64,000 nt of DNA from Methylomonas montana (GTDB taxonomy: Bacteria > Pseudomonadota > Gammaproteobacteria > Methylococcales > Methylomonadaceae), in assembly GCF_030490285.1 (NCBI RefSeq), contig NZ_CP129884.1, forward strand, positions 434,001-498,000, in the 5' to 3' direction. A program made the position numbers and the translations under genes. Position 1 is the stretch's first letter, and the number at the start of each line of letters is the position of its first letter. Positions 18,062 to 32,440 of the stretch are shown here, piece by piece. Below the pieces are notes generated by a model, which was not told the origin of the DNA, did no database searches, and saw only the letters and a program-made list of their open reading frames with translations.

Positions 18062-19411
18062 CTAGTTTCTGGATACTTGTTTCGGCTCTAGCGCTTTAAC
18101 TTCCATATCGAAATTTAACTTGATGCGCTGTGCCACGGTTTTGGCTTCCTTTTTGTTCTTAAATGGTCCGGCGACGACTTGGTAATTACCATCTTTGGCG
18201 ACTTTACGGGCCGGAATCGGCGGGCCCTGGTGGTTGAGCATCGCGGCGAGTTTTTGCGCATCGGTTTCGTTTTCGAAATTGGCCGCCAGAATCGACCAGT
18301 CGCTATCGCTTAATTCGTCGATCACCGGTTGACCGTAAAATTGTTCAGGATGCGCCAGTTGTACCGCATTGGCGATCATATCGGGCAGGTCGGCGCTTTC
18401 CGTCAATACCGGTGCCGGTACGCCGTCGGCGCGTTGCAGGATGCGTTCAACCTTGGCCCAATCCACTGTCGCCTGCTTTTCGGCGGCTAGTTGTTGTAGT
18501 TTTTTACGAATCTCTTTTTGCAGCTGCTTTTGTTGTTTTTCCCATTTCTCCAGAGGATGGTGGGCTTCCAGATACAACATATCTTCTTGCCAGGCGGCCA
18601 GATAGGGCTGATGAACGATGCGCACCGCAGTGCCGACATCGACTTTGCTAAACAACACTTCGATATCTTCCGGATATAGCTGCACACAGCCGTGGCTAAC
18701 CTGCATGCCGATGCCATATGGCTTGTTGGTGCCGTGGATCAAATAACCGTTAAAACCCAAAGGCATGGCATAACTACCCAAAGGGTTGTCCGGGCCGGCA
18801 TGGATTACTTTCGGCAGCGGATCGCCCAGCGCCTGATGTTCGCGATGAATCGATTCCGGCACTGTCCAGTCCGGATTGGCTTTTTTGGCGACGATTTGGG
18901 TTTGTCCCAATGGCGTATTCCAACCTTGGCGACCGATCCCGACCGGGTATGTCAACACGGTGCTGGCTTGGTTTTTGGGGTAATAAAACATCCGCATATT
19001 GGCCAGATTCAGCACGATGCCTTTGCGGGGCGCGTCGGGCAGCACAAAACTCAGCGGTAGCAGGACTGTCTGATCGGCGGGTGGGGTCCACGGATCGAGG
19101 TCGGCGTTGGCGATGGTGATGTCGTTGAAGCCCAGGCCGTAATGACGGCCGATGTCGGACAAGGTGTCGTTTTCGCGGCTGGTGATGCTGGCTAACGTGC
19201 CGACCATGCCTTGCTCGGCGTCCAGATTAAACTCATGACTGGCAATGTGATCGGGTTTTGAATTCAAAACGATGCGTTCCGGCTGGCTGTCCGAGAAAAT
19301 CGCTAAGCTCTGACAACCGCTGAGCAACATGCTCAAGGCCGCAACGATGGCCAGCGGTAGCGGAGAAACAGCGCGGTTTTGAATGACAATTGGCATGATC
19401 ATGATAGGCAC
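18062..19411 (-). CDS. L,D-transpeptidase lipoprotein with LysM-like and SPOR domains
   Basis: L,D-transpeptidases of the YkuD family crosslink peptidoglycan or attach proteins to it. The 449-residue product has a hydrophobic signal ending in the lipobox LLSGC, a LysM-like segment (NDTLSDIGRHYGLGFNDI), the catalytic YkuD signature with HGTNKPYGIGMQVSHGCVQL (split: HGTNKP then SHGCVQLYPED), a glutamine- and lysine-rich coiled-coil linker, and a C-terminal SPOR-like domain that binds denuded glycan. Several methionines crowd the N-terminus (residues 1, 4 and 6), so the exact start is uncertain by a few codons. Confidence 0.9.
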   Translation of the reverse strand: MPIMIMPIVIQNRAVSPLPLAIVAALSMLLSGCQSLAIFSDSQPERIVLNSKPDHIASHEFNLDAEQGMVGTLASITSRENDTLSDIGRHYGLGFNDITIANADLDPWTPPADQTVLLPLSFVLPDAPRKGIVLNLANMRMFYYPKNQASTVLTYPVGIGRQGWNTPLGQTQIVAKKANPDWTVPESIHREHQALGDPLPKVIHAGPDNPLGSYAMPLGFNGYLIHGTNKPYGIGMQVSHGCVQLYPEDIEVLFSKVDVGTAVRIVHQPYLAAWQEDMLYLEAHHPLEKWEKQQKQLQKEIRKKLQQLAAEKQATVDWAKVERILQRADGVPAPVLTESADLPDMIANAVQLAHPEQFYGQPVIDELSDSDWSILAANFENETDAQKLAAMLNHQGPPIPARKVAKDGNYQVVAGPFKNKKEAKTVAQRIKLNFDMEVKALEPKQVSRN

Positions 19412-19655
19412 GGACGGTTATGGAGCTGAATCATTGAAAATAAGCGGTCGACATTAAAATCAGATGAAGGTGGAATTAGAGCTTAATTAAGAATTAAATA
19501 TTCATAGTGTTTGTTAAGTTATTACGATAAGGCATTCTTATGCAATAAAAAACTGATTTGTTGCTTGTTGTCCGGTCTTAATGCCGCGAGCTTAAGGTGC
19601 TATCATTGCCGCACTAATTTACTCGGTTAATATTTCCCCTATCACGGAGTCTTGC

Positions 19656-20747
19656 ATGGCCAGCATTGACAAAGCAGCTGTCGAAAATTTACTTAAGAAC
19701 TTTATCGATCCCAATGTCGAAACCGATCTGGTTTCGGCGAAATCCGTTAAGAAAATCAGCGTCGATGGCAATGATGTCAGCGTCGTCATCGAGCTTGGCT
19801 ATCCGGCTAAGAGCTATGTCGAGGAATTGAAAGCGGCGATTATTCAGCGGTTGCAAGCCTTGCCGGGTATCGGCAAGCTCGATGTGGCGGTTAGCTTTAA
19901 TATTGTTTCGCATTCGGTGCAAAAAGCCTTGAAGCCCTTGCCGAATGTGAAAAACATCATCGCGGTGGCGTCCGGTAAGGGCGGAGTCGGTAAATCCACT
20001 ACCTCGGTGAATTTGGCGTTAGCATTGGCGGCCGAGGGGGCCACGGTCGGGATTTTGGACGCGGATATATACGGCCCCAGCATTCCGACCATGCTGGGAT
20101 TGTCCGGTAAGCCCGACAGCCCCGACGGCAAAAGTATGTTGCCGAAAATTTCGTTTGGCGTGCAAACCATTTCGATCGGCTATTTGATCGATCCGGATCA
20201 GCCGATGATTTGGCGGGGGCCGATGGTTACCGGCGCCTTGCAGCAGTTGCTGAATCAAACTCAATGGCAGGATGTCGATTATCTGATTATCGATCTGCCG
20301 CCCGGTACCGGCGATATTCAATTGACCCTGGCGCAGCAGATTCCGGTGAGCGGCGCGGTAATCGTCACGACGCCGCAGGATATAGCGCTGATCGACGCGC
20401 AACGCGGTTTGGGGATGTTCGAAAAAGTTAATGTGCCGATATTGGGGGTAGTGGAAAACATGAGTATCCACATTTGCAGCAACTGCGGGCACGAGGAAGC
20501 GATTTTCGGTCAGGGCGGCGGTGTCGCGATGGCGGCCAAAAATAAGATCGATTTATTGGGTTCCTTGCCCTTGGATATTCATATCCGCGAATACGCCGAT
20601 AGCGGTCGGCCAACCGTGGTGGCCGACCCGGATGGCAGGCCGGCGCAAATCTATAAGGCGATTGCCCGTAAGATGGCAGCCAAATTGGCGATGCGGGCTA
20701 GGGATTACAGTGGCAGGTTTCCGAATATTGTGATTCAGAATACCTGA
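19656..20747 (+). CDS. apbC: iron-sulfur cluster carrier ApbC/Mrp
   Basis: ApbC/Mrp binds and transfers Fe-S clusters using a deviant Walker A ATPase. The 363-residue protein has an N-terminal MIP18/DUF59 domain (residues 1-85), the P-loop GKGGVGKSTTS near residue 109, and a CSNCG pair near residue 270 that holds the bridging cluster in the dimer. A terminator follows 33 bp after the stop, so it is a single-gene unit. Confidence 0.95.
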   Translation: MASIDKAAVENLLKNFIDPNVETDLVSAKSVKKISVDGNDVSVVIELGYPAKSYVEELKAAIIQRLQALPGIGKLDVAVSFNIVSHSVQKALKPLPNVKNIIAVASGKGGVGKSTTSVNLALALAAEGATVGILDADIYGPSIPTMLGLSGKPDSPDGKSMLPKISFGVQTISIGYLIDPDQPMIWRGPMVTGALQQLLNQTQWQDVDYLIIDLPPGTGDIQLTLAQQIPVSGAVIVTTPQDIALIDAQRGLGMFEKVNVPILGVVENMSIHICSNCGHEEAIFGQGGGVAMAAKNKIDLLGSLPLDIHIREYADSGRPTVVADPDGRPAQIYKAIARKMAAKLAMRARDYSGRFPNIVIQNT

Positions 20748-20779
20748 TACTGTTTCGGTAAGTTCCAGGGCAGCCAGGA

Positions 20780-20813
20780 AGCCTGCATTCTATAAGGAAT
20801 GCGGGCTTTTTTT
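20780..20813 (+). terminator. intrinsic terminator after apbC
   Basis: AGCCTGCATTC (20780-20790) pairs with GAATGCGGGCT (20797-20807) with one G-T wobble, followed by seven T residues. Confidence 0.9.
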
Positions 20814-20955
20814 GTGCTAGAGAGTCCCACAAAAATACAGTTGGCACAGCATGAGAGTGCTGCAAACTGAAATAGTGGTTTATGCTATTTTAGTTTTTTC
20901 GTAAAATCTAAAATATCAAGTGAGGTTGTTTTAGTTTCTGGGGAAAGCCAAGGCG

Positions 20956-22080
20956 ATGAAAAATTTTAAGGCGGGGCAAATCGTCCAGCAAACACATTAT
21001 AAAAGTTTCCAGCCGAGCACCATCAATCGCGCTTGGGTGTTGGATAACATGGAGTTGATTCAATTGCTGGGGCAGGCGGATAGGGAATTGGGTAGGCTGG
21101 ATATGTATTCGGACCACATTCCCAATATTGATTTATTCATCCGCATGCATGTACTGAAGGAATCCACTCAATCCAGCAAGATCGAAGGCACGCAGACCAA
21201 TATGGAGGAAGCGTTGCTTGAGCAGGAAGATGTTGCATTGGATAAACGGGATGACTGGGAAGAAGTGCAAAACTATGTGGCAGCGATGAATGAAGCGATT
21301 GCGAATTTGCAGACGCTGCCTTTTTCAGCTCGCTTAATCCGTGAGACTCATAAAACCCTGATGCAGAGCGTGCGCGGCAAGCATAAGCAACCGGGCGAGT
21401 TCCGGCTTAGCCAGAATTGGATAGGTGGGGCAACACTTAATGATGCTGTGTTCGTGCCGCCAGTGCATACGTCGATCAGTGGGTTAATCGGCGACATTGA
21501 GCTGTTTGTGCATAACGATGTTCAGTATTTTCCTGAGTTGCTGAAAATTGCCTTGGTGCATTACCAGTTCGAAACCATTCACCCTTTTTTGGACGGCAAT
21601 GGCCGCGTAGGAAGGTTATTGATTACGCTGTATCTTGTGAGCAAAGGGATATTGAAAAAACCGGTGTTGTATCTGTCGGATTTTTTCGAACGCAATCGCT
21701 CACTTTATTACGACAATCTAATGCGGGTAAGGGAAAAAAACGACTTACTGCAATGGTTCAAATTTTTTCTGGTTGGCGTTATCGAAACTGCACAAAACAG
21801 CATTACCGCTTTTGACAATATTCTGAAGCTGCAAAAGATTGTAGATAGCCAAGTGCAGACCTTGGGCAGCAGAGCTGTCAATGCACAAAAAGTGATTCAT
21901 TATTTATACCAGCGTCCGATGATCGATGCTTCCAAGGTCGGCGAAGTGGCAGAAATATCCGCCGCGTCAGCGTACAAACTGATTGCCGATTTGGAGCAGT
22001 TTGGCATATTGAAAGAAATCACCGGCGGCAAACGAGGCAAAATGTATCTGTTTGAAGACTACTTGCAGTTGTTCAAGTAG
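20956..22080 (+). CDS. Fic-family protein with winged-helix C-terminus
   Basis: Fic proteins transfer AMP or another nucleotide moiety to a target protein. The 374-residue product has an N-terminal Fic_N segment, then the canonical active site HPFLDGNGRVGR around residue 214, with the catalytic histidine and anion-binding GNGR intact. The IEGTQTNMEEAL segment (residues 78-89) fits the S/T-x-x-x-E/N-type inhibitory region of class II Fic proteins. The C-terminal 100 residues look like a winged helix (AAEISAASAYKLIADLEQFG). It sits alone between terminators, consistent with autoregulated cargo. Confidence 0.9.
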   Translation: MKNFKAGQIVQQTHYKSFQPSTINRAWVLDNMELIQLLGQADRELGRLDMYSDHIPNIDLFIRMHVLKESTQSSKIEGTQTNMEEALLEQEDVALDKRDDWEEVQNYVAAMNEAIANLQTLPFSARLIRETHKTLMQSVRGKHKQPGEFRLSQNWIGGATLNDAVFVPPVHTSISGLIGDIELFVHNDVQYFPELLKIALVHYQFETIHPFLDGNGRVGRLLITLYLVSKGILKKPVLYLSDFFERNRSLYYDNLMRVREKNDLLQWFKFFLVGVIETAQNSITAFDNILKLQKIVDSQVQTLGSRAVNAQKVIHYLYQRPMIDASKVGEVAEISAASAYKLIADLEQFGILKEITGGKRGKMYLFEDYLQLFK

Positions 22081-22214
22081 CGACAGCTTTAATCGGCGGC
22101 AAGGGGTAAAAAGAAAAATTCCGAGCTAATGTTCCTTATTTTGTCCCCTGTTTTATTTGTCTGTGCCTTTAAAATGTTGATAACAGATATTGTGATTCAA
22201 CTTGAGCGTGACAT

Positions 22215-22242
22215 GCCGGCTGGGCCGATCTGCCCAGCCGGC
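22215..22242 (-). terminator. strong GC-rich hairpin just after proB
   Basis: GCCGGCTGGGC (22215-22225) and GCCCAGCCGGC (22232-22242) form a perfect 11-bp stem with a 6-nt loop, 5 bp past the proB stop. There is no T-tract, so it may protect the 3' end or act in a factor-assisted way, not as a simple intrinsic terminator. Confidence 0.6.
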
Positions 22243-22246
22243 TGAG

Positions 22247-24467
<2,221 letters not shown>

Positions 24468-24499
24468 TCAGTTGTGCAAAAACCGCACAGCCAAGAAAT

Positions 24500-24757
24500 T
24501 TACGCTGCTGCGATGCTGACGTATTTGCGGTTTTTAGGGCCTTTCTCTTCAAAAACCACTTTGCCGTCGATTGTCGCAAACAAGGTGTGATCTTTGCCGA
24601 TACCTACGTTGGTGCCGGGGTGGAATTGGGTGCCGCGTTGGCGAACCAGAATGTTGCCCGCTTTAACCACTTGACCGCCGAAACGTTTAACGCCAAGGCG
24701 CTGCGCCTGAGAGTCGCGACCGTTACGAGTACTACCGCCTGCCTTCTTATGAGCCAT
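24500..24757 (-). CDS. rpmA: 50S ribosomal protein L27
   Basis: L27 lies at the peptidyl transferase centre. The 85-residue protein starts [20 protein letters not shown], the conserved N-terminus, followed by LGVKRFGGQ and [13 protein letters not shown]. It lies 15 bp after rplU. Confidence 0.99.
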   Translation of the reverse strand: MAHKKAGGSTRNGRDSQAQRLGVKRFGGQVVKAGNILVRQRGTQFHPGTNVGIGKDHTLFATIDGKVVFEEKGPKNRKYVSIAAA

Positions 24758-24772
24758 TTTCTATCCTCGCTA

Positions 24773-25084
24773 TTATGCAGAAATGCCAGTGATCTGGATT
24801 TCTGTGTAGTATTGACGATGCCCCTGTTGTTTCATGTGGTGCTTACGTCTTCTGAATTTGATGATTCTGACTTTTTTGTGTCTGCCCTGAGAAACTACGG
24901 TTGCAGTCACTTTGCCGCCTTCGACATATGGCTGACCTACTTTTACAGAGTCACCTGATTGAACCATCAGCACTTTGTCGAACTCTACGCTGTCGCCGGC
25001 GCCCAACTCAAGTTTTTCTATTTTTAAGGTAGTACCCTCTGCGACCCGATACTGTTTACCACCTGTTTGAATTACCGCATACAT
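24773..25084 (-). CDS. rplU: 50S ribosomal protein L21
   Basis: The 103-residue protein starting [17 protein letters not shown] is L21. A six-codon upstream extension is possible but the conserved start is the ATG at 25084. [20 protein letters not shown] is the rRNA-binding basic segment. It heads the cluster. Confidence 0.98.
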   Translation of the reverse strand: MYAVIQTGGKQYRVAEGTTLKIEKLELGAGDSVEFDKVLMVQSGDSVKVGQPYVEGGKVTATVVSQGRHKKVRIIKFRRRKHHMKQQGHRQYYTEIQITGISA

Positions 25085-25290
25085 CAGCGTAAGCTCCATC
25101 AAGCATAATCTGTTAAAAGTGAACAGAGGATTATATTTTTAAATTAGAGTGCAGTCAAACATAAATTCCGGTTAAAACAAATTGCACAATAAGCTGTTAA
25201 AGTAGGTGCTATTGACACTACCTGCTATTCTTCATAGGATGACCGGTTATTCACGTTATACGCTACCGAGCGACAAGTTCACAACATTAC

Positions 25291-26295
25291 ATGATAGCTA
25301 AAGTTTCAACGCCAGCTTCAGTCACTATAGACTTCGATTCGATTAAAAATTTAACCAGCGCGGAAAGTCAAGCTGTCGACCGGTTGATTTTGGACGAACT
25401 AAGCTCCGATGTTGTGCTGATTAATCAAATTGGTCATTACATTATCGGCAACGGCGGTAAGCGATTGCGGCCGATGTTGCTATTGCTGGCCGCCAAAGCG
25501 CTCGGCAAGGTTGACGATCATCATCTGATCATGGCCGCCGTCATCGAATTCATTCATACCGCCACGCTACTGCACGACGATGTGGTCGACGAATCGGTAT
25601 TGCGGCGCGGTAAGGAATCCGCGAATGCGGTGTGGGGGAATGCTGCCAGCGTTCTGGTCGGCGATTATCTGTACTCCAGCGCTTTCGAGATGATGGTGCG
25701 CACCAGCAAAATGCGGGTCATGGAAATTCTGTCCAAGACCACCACCGCGATTGCCGAAGGCGAAGTATTGCAATTGTTGAACTGCAATAATCCTGATACC
25801 ACCGAAGCAAAATATCTGGATGTGATCGCCCGTAAAACCGCTATTTTATTCAGCACCGCTACCCGCTTGGCGGCGGTGATTTCCGAGGCGGATCCGGCAA
25901 TCGAAAATGCCTTGGCGATTTATGGCCAACAATTAGGTGTGGCGTTTCAATTGATCGACGATGCGCTGGACTACAAAGCCAATAGCGAAGAGTTGGGCAA
26001 GAATCTTGGCGACGACTTGGCGGAAGGCAAGCCGACCTTGCCGCTGATCTATGCGATCCAGCACGGCAACGAGCAACAAGCCAAAATCGTGGTCGATGCG
26101 ATTCGCCACGGCTCGCGCGAGGCGTTCAACGACGTCTATGAGGTGGTTAAGGCCACCAACGCGATTGAATATACCGAGCGATGCGCGGACCGCGCAGCCG
26201 AACAGGCGATCGATGCGTTACAATGTCTACCCGAATCGGAATACAAACGGGCGCTGGAAGCTCTGGCGCGCTTTTCGGTGCAACGCAGTCACTGA
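25291..26295 (+). CDS. ispB: octaprenyl diphosphate synthase
   Basis: IspB makes the polyprenyl side chain of ubiquinone. The 334-residue protein has the two aspartate-rich motifs of trans-prenyl synthases: LLHDDVVDES near residue 92 and QLIDDALDY near 222. It is divergent from rplU, the typical arrangement, and its 190-bp upstream region carries promoters for both directions. Confidence 0.96.
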   Translation: MIAKVSTPASVTIDFDSIKNLTSAESQAVDRLILDELSSDVVLINQIGHYIIGNGGKRLRPMLLLLAAKALGKVDDHHLIMAAVIEFIHTATLLHDDVVDESVLRRGKESANAVWGNAASVLVGDYLYSSAFEMMVRTSKMRVMEILSKTTTAIAEGEVLQLLNCNNPDTTEAKYLDVIARKTAILFSTATRLAAVISEADPAIENALAIYGQQLGVAFQLIDDALDYKANSEELGKNLGDDLAEGKPTLPLIYAIQHGNEQQAKIVVDAIRHGSREAFNDVYEVVKATNAIEYTERCADRAAEQAIDALQCLPESEYKRALEALARFSVQRSH

Positions 26296-26302
26296 TTCTC
26301 TT

Positions 26303-26710
26303 TCATTGTTCTTCATCCGGTAAGGCGGTTAATTGCTGGATGGATTCCAAGAGCGGTGTGTACAGCGTTTCGATTTTTGCCAGGACTTGCTGCAAAAACA
26401 GGCCGACTTCGCTGTTCTCCATGTCGGGTTGTGCCTCAAACAAGCGCTGTTCCAGTGCGCTCATCGCATCGTTATCCACCAACTCTTCCAAATCGGCCAG
26501 CGTTTTTGAATTTGCCAGCTTGGTGCTGAATTCCGCTTTCTTTAAGCCCGCTAGTTCGTGGTTCAATCCGTCTATGCTTTCTTGTACTCCCCGCGCCAAG
26601 TCATAAATTTCTTTAAGCAAGCTCAAGTCGCTGCTCAATAAAGCGAGCTGATTTGCCGATTCTTCTATATCGGTCAGCAGTCGCTTGCCGCGCTTTTTAA
26701 TCGATGTCAT
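26303..26710 (-). CDS. small coiled-coil protein of unknown function
   Basis: The 135-residue protein is rich in leucine, glutamate and lysine heptad patterns with a basic N-terminus (MTSIKKRGKRLL) and no cysteine or membrane segment. I do not recognise a family. It lies 8 bp downstream of recD on the same strand, so the two are probably cotranscribed. Confidence 0.65.
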   Translation of the reverse strand: MTSIKKRGKRLLTDIEESANQLALLSSDLSLLKEIYDLARGVQESIDGLNHELAGLKKAEFSTKLANSKTLADLEELVDNDAMSALEQRLFEAQPDMENSEVGLFLQQVLAKIETLYTPLLESIQQLTALPDEEQ

Positions 26711-26717
26711 TCGTTTA

Positions 26718-28352
26718 TTACTCCATGTTCGCTGTTGCCAACTTAGCGGCTAGGCCGCTGTCTCGTAACACCTTGTGGCCAATAGTGGCGGTCAATATTG
26801 CTTGATGCGTGGCGATGGCGACCGTCTTCCTGGCGCGGGTAATCGCGGTATAGAGCAGCTCTTTGCTCAGCACCGGATTGATCTTATCCGGCAGCATGAT
26901 GAGCACGCTCTCGAATTCCGAGCCCTGGCTTTTGTGGATGGTCATCGCAAACACCGTTTCACAGGCCGGTAGCCGACCCGGCCGTAGTTTTTTGATGCTG
27001 CCATCGCCGCGCGGAAAAAACACGCGTAATTGGCCTTCGTTTTCGACGTCGCTTAAGCACAAGCCTATATCGCCGTTGTAGAGCTGCATGCCGGCGTGAT
27101 TGGCGGCGATCATGATAGGTCTGCCTGCATACCATTGATTGCTCGATTTAATCTTATTGCGCTTTACTAATTCTTGTTCGACGCGGTGATTGATGTCGCC
27201 GACCGAGTGATGACCGCGTTGATTGGCGCACAGCACTTGGAAGCGGTTAAAGGCCGCGAATATGCTAGAAAAATCGGCACCGTCGGCCATCAGCTGTAAA
27301 TACGCTAAATAGTTTTCGACGATAAAATCGATGGGATCGTCCTTAAGCAGATAGGTCGGCTGGCTATGGTCTTGCAATAATTGCCAAGCGAGTTCAGCTT
27401 GCTGCTGGTTGACAGTGTCGGCCAGCGCCTTGATATGCCCTTGAAAGCGATGTGATTTTTGCAGCTCGATAGTTTGTGCCGGCAATCCGCTGGACAAATC
27501 CGCCAATACCGATCCCGATTCGACCGAAGCCAGCTGATCCTTGTCGCCCAGCAGAATCAACCTTGAGCCAGGTTTTAAGGAATCCACCAGTTTGCTCATC
27601 AAGGCCAGATCGACCATCGATGTTTCGTCGACGACCAGTACATCGTAGGGCAAAGGGTTCTCGGCGTGGTGTTTGAAATACGGTGACGGCGGCATCGCGC
27701 CGAGTAAGCGATGTAGCGTGCCGGCTTTTTCCGGGATTTGGGCTTTCAGCTCAGGCGGGCAGGGCAAATCCGCCTTGTTGCCGGCTATCGATTCTTGCAG
27801 GCGCATGGCGGCCTTGCCGGTGGGCGCGGCCAAGGCGATGTGCAAGGGCTGTTCGGCGGTTTCCAGCAGCAAGGCCAGTATTTTGAGCACCGTAGTGGTC
27901 TTGCCAGTGCCGGGGCCGCCGGTAATGATAGTCAATGCCTGGCTGGCGGCGCATTTGGCGGCCTGTTTCTGCCAGTCGATTTCGTCGTCGCTGCTTGGGA
28001 AGTAACCTGTCAGCGTCTTATCCAAATCTGCGACGCTAAAGTTTTGCCGGGATATGGCTTTGATTTGTTTGGCTAGGCGTTGTTCGTATTGCCAATAACG
28101 ATGCAGATACAAGCGGTCGGCTTCGACGACGAGCGGCGTGACTTGGTTGCTGGAGGCAAATCCCGATGCCAAGAGCAAGTCCCTGTCTTCGTTGGTGATG
28201 CCTATGCAGCTATGGCCCGACGATTGCCGCGCGGATAATCGCAGCAGCAATTCTTCAAAGCGGTTTTTTTGTGGGCCGCTGAGAGGGCTGCGTTCGCTGA
28301 GAAAATGCGCAAATCCGAAATCCAGTTGGCTGAATTGCGATGAGTCGTTCAT
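26718..28352 (-). CDS. recD: exodeoxyribonuclease V alpha subunit
   Basis: RecD is the fast 5'-3' helicase of RecBCD. The 544-residue protein has the Walker A GGPGTGKTTT near residue 139, the DETSMVDLALM motif II near 241, and the C-terminal TIHKSQGSEFESV and LYTAITRARK superfamily 1 motifs. It is a little shorter than E. coli RecD. The usual upstream recC and recB are absent; upstream is the divergent thiC region. Confidence 0.93.
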   Translation of the reverse strand: MNDSSQFSQLDFGFAHFLSERSPLSGPQKNRFEELLLRLSARQSSGHSCIGITNEDRDLLLASGFASSNQVTPLVVEADRLYLHRYWQYEQRLAKQIKAISRQNFSVADLDKTLTGYFPSSDDEIDWQKQAAKCAASQALTIITGGPGTGKTTTVLKILALLLETAEQPLHIALAAPTGKAAMRLQESIAGNKADLPCPPELKAQIPEKAGTLHRLLGAMPPSPYFKHHAENPLPYDVLVVDETSMVDLALMSKLVDSLKPGSRLILLGDKDQLASVESGSVLADLSSGLPAQTIELQKSHRFQGHIKALADTVNQQQAELAWQLLQDHSQPTYLLKDDPIDFIVENYLAYLQLMADGADFSSIFAAFNRFQVLCANQRGHHSVGDINHRVEQELVKRNKIKSSNQWYAGRPIMIAANHAGMQLYNGDIGLCLSDVENEGQLRVFFPRGDGSIKKLRPGRLPACETVFAMTIHKSQGSEFESVLIMLPDKINPVLSKELLYTAITRARKTVAIATHQAILTATIGHKVLRDSGLAAKLATANME

Positions 28353-28515
28353 TGGCGAATCTGTTATCCGAGGTAGCGAGTAAGGCCTATGATAACAACT
28401 GCCGGGGTGGCAGGTAATGAGTGTGTAAAACCCATTGTTTTATAAGCTTTTTGTGGCGAAGGCGCGCGGCGCGGCGCTTGCAATTGGCTCGATTATCATT
28501 TAACTTAGCAAGTCA

Positions 28516-30525
<2,010 letters not shown>

Positions 30526-30725
30526 TTGTTGTTGCCTGCCATCGGCACGATTTTCGTGCTGGTGGCAGGTCGATATTTGCCGCGGAGTTTCAGTGAATTG
30601 ACTGTCGGCGCCCCTATGCTGTTCTGTCCGGGTCTTAAGCAACGTTCGGTGAGGTTGGATAAAATCCTTACTTCATCTATAGTTGCAGCACTTAGTTGCA
30701 GTAAAACCAATCCAGACTTTTTTTC

Positions 30726-32438
30726 ATGGCGACAGCATCTTCAAACATCCATTTCAGCGGCTTGGTCAAATGCCTGATTCAACAAGGCTTGCTGACTGAG
30801 GACTTAGCGGCAACCTGTCTACAGGAGGCGCAGAAACGCAAGCAGCCGTTCATTAGCTATTTGGTCGAGAATAAGTACACGGACAGTAAAACCGTGGCGT
30901 CGTTGGCGTCGGCGGAATTCGGTGTGCCGTTTTTCGATCTGGATGCGATCGATATTTCGTTTTTGCCGATCAAAATGGTCAGCGAGAAATTGATCCGTCA
31001 ACATCATGCCTTACCGTTGTTCAAGCGCGGTAACCGCTTATTCGTGGCGACCGCCGATCCGACCAATTTTCAGGCTCTGGACGAGATCAAATTCCATACG
31101 CGTCACAATACCGAAAACATTTTGGTCGAAGAAGACAAACTGATCAAAATGATAGACAAGGCGCTGGAAGCGGCCGATACGTCGATGAAGGATTTGTTGG
31201 ACGACGATCTTGACAATATCGATATTTCCGCTGGCGATGATCGGCCTGCTGAAGAAGCGATGGGTTCCGATGTTGACGATGCGCCTATTGTTCGTTTTGT
31301 GAATAAAATCCTGCTCGATTCGATCAAGCGCGGGGTGTCGGATATACACATGGAACCTTTCGAGAAAAAATTCCGCATCCGTTTCCGGGCTGACGGCATC
31401 TTATCGGAAGTGGCCAGTCCGCCGGTCGGCATCGCTAACCGGATTATTTCCAGACTGAAAGTCATGTCGAGAATGGATATCGCCGAGCGGCGGGTGCCGC
31501 AGGACGGCCGGATCAAGATGCAGATTTCCAAGAATCGCGCGATCGACTTCCGGGTCAATACCTGTCCGACGCTGTTCGGCGAAAAAGTGGTTTTGAGGAT
31601 TCTCGATCCAACCAGCGCCCAGATCGGTATCGAAAAACTCGGTTTCGAGCCCGATCAGCAGAAAAGTTTCTTGGAAGCGATTCACAAGCCTTACGGTATG
31701 GTGCTGGTCACCGGGCCGACCGGTAGCGGTAAAACCGTATCGCTCTATACCGGCTTGAATATTCTAAATAGCATCGAATGCAATATTTCTACGGCTGAAG
31801 ATCCGGTGGAGATCACCGTGGAAGGCATCAATCAGGTCAACGTCAACCCCAAGGCCGGCTTGACCTTTGCCGAAGCGCTACGCGCGTTCTTGCGGCAAGA
31901 CCCCGACATCATCATGGTCGGCGAGATTCGCGATCTGGAAACCGCCAGTATCGCCGTCAAGGCGGCGCAAACCGGTCACATGGTATTGTCCACGCTGCAT
32001 ACCAACGATGCGCCGCAAACCATCAACCGGCTGGTGCAGATGGGTATCGAACCGTTCAATATCGTTTCGGCGGTGGTTTTGATCATGGCGCAACGGCTAG
32101 CCCGTCGCTTGTGCGAGCATTGCAAGCAAGAGGTCGATTATCCGGAAAGCGCCTTGCTGTCGGCCGGATTTAAGAAGGAAGAAATCGGTACGTTCAAAGT
32201 ATACGGTCCGGTGGGCTGCGAACATTGCAATAACGGTTACAAAGGCCGGGTGGGGATTTACCAGGTGATGCCGATTACCGAAAACATGCGCGCGCTGATC
32301 CTGAATGGCGGCAATTCAATGCAAATGGCGGAATTGTCGAAAACTGAAGGCATCAACGATTTAAGAATGTCAGGGCTGTTAAAAATTAAGCAGGGCATTA
32401 CCTCGCTCCAAGAAATTGACCGGGTCACCAAGGAATAA
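30726..32438 (+). CDS. pilB: type IV pilus assembly ATPase PilB
   Basis: PilB drives pilin polymerisation. The 570-residue protein has an N-terminal MshEN-like domain, the Walker A GPTGSGKTVSLY near 329, Asp and His boxes, Walker B VGEIRDLETA near 397 and the zinc tetracysteine CEHCKQE...CEHCNNGYKGRVG. It lies 2 bp before pilC. No good ribosome binding site precedes the ATG. The pilin gene is not in the window. Confidence 0.96.
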   Translation: MATASSNIHFSGLVKCLIQQGLLTEDLAATCLQEAQKRKQPFISYLVENKYTDSKTVASLASAEFGVPFFDLDAIDISFLPIKMVSEKLIRQHHALPLFKRGNRLFVATADPTNFQALDEIKFHTRHNTENILVEEDKLIKMIDKALEAADTSMKDLLDDDLDNIDISAGDDRPAEEAMGSDVDDAPIVRFVNKILLDSIKRGVSDIHMEPFEKKFRIRFRADGILSEVASPPVGIANRIISRLKVMSRMDIAERRVPQDGRIKMQISKNRAIDFRVNTCPTLFGEKVVLRILDPTSAQIGIEKLGFEPDQQKSFLEAIHKPYGMVLVTGPTGSGKTVSLYTGLNILNSIECNISTAEDPVEITVEGINQVNVNPKAGLTFAEALRAFLRQDPDIIMVGEIRDLETASIAVKAAQTGHMVLSTLHTNDAPQTINRLVQMGIEPFNIVSAVVLIMAQRLARRLCEHCKQEVDYPESALLSAGFKKEEIGTFKVYGPVGCEHCNNGYKGRVGIYQVMPITENMRALILNGGNSMQMAELSKTEGINDLRMSGLLKIKQGITSLQEIDRVTKE

Positions 32439-32440
32439 TC

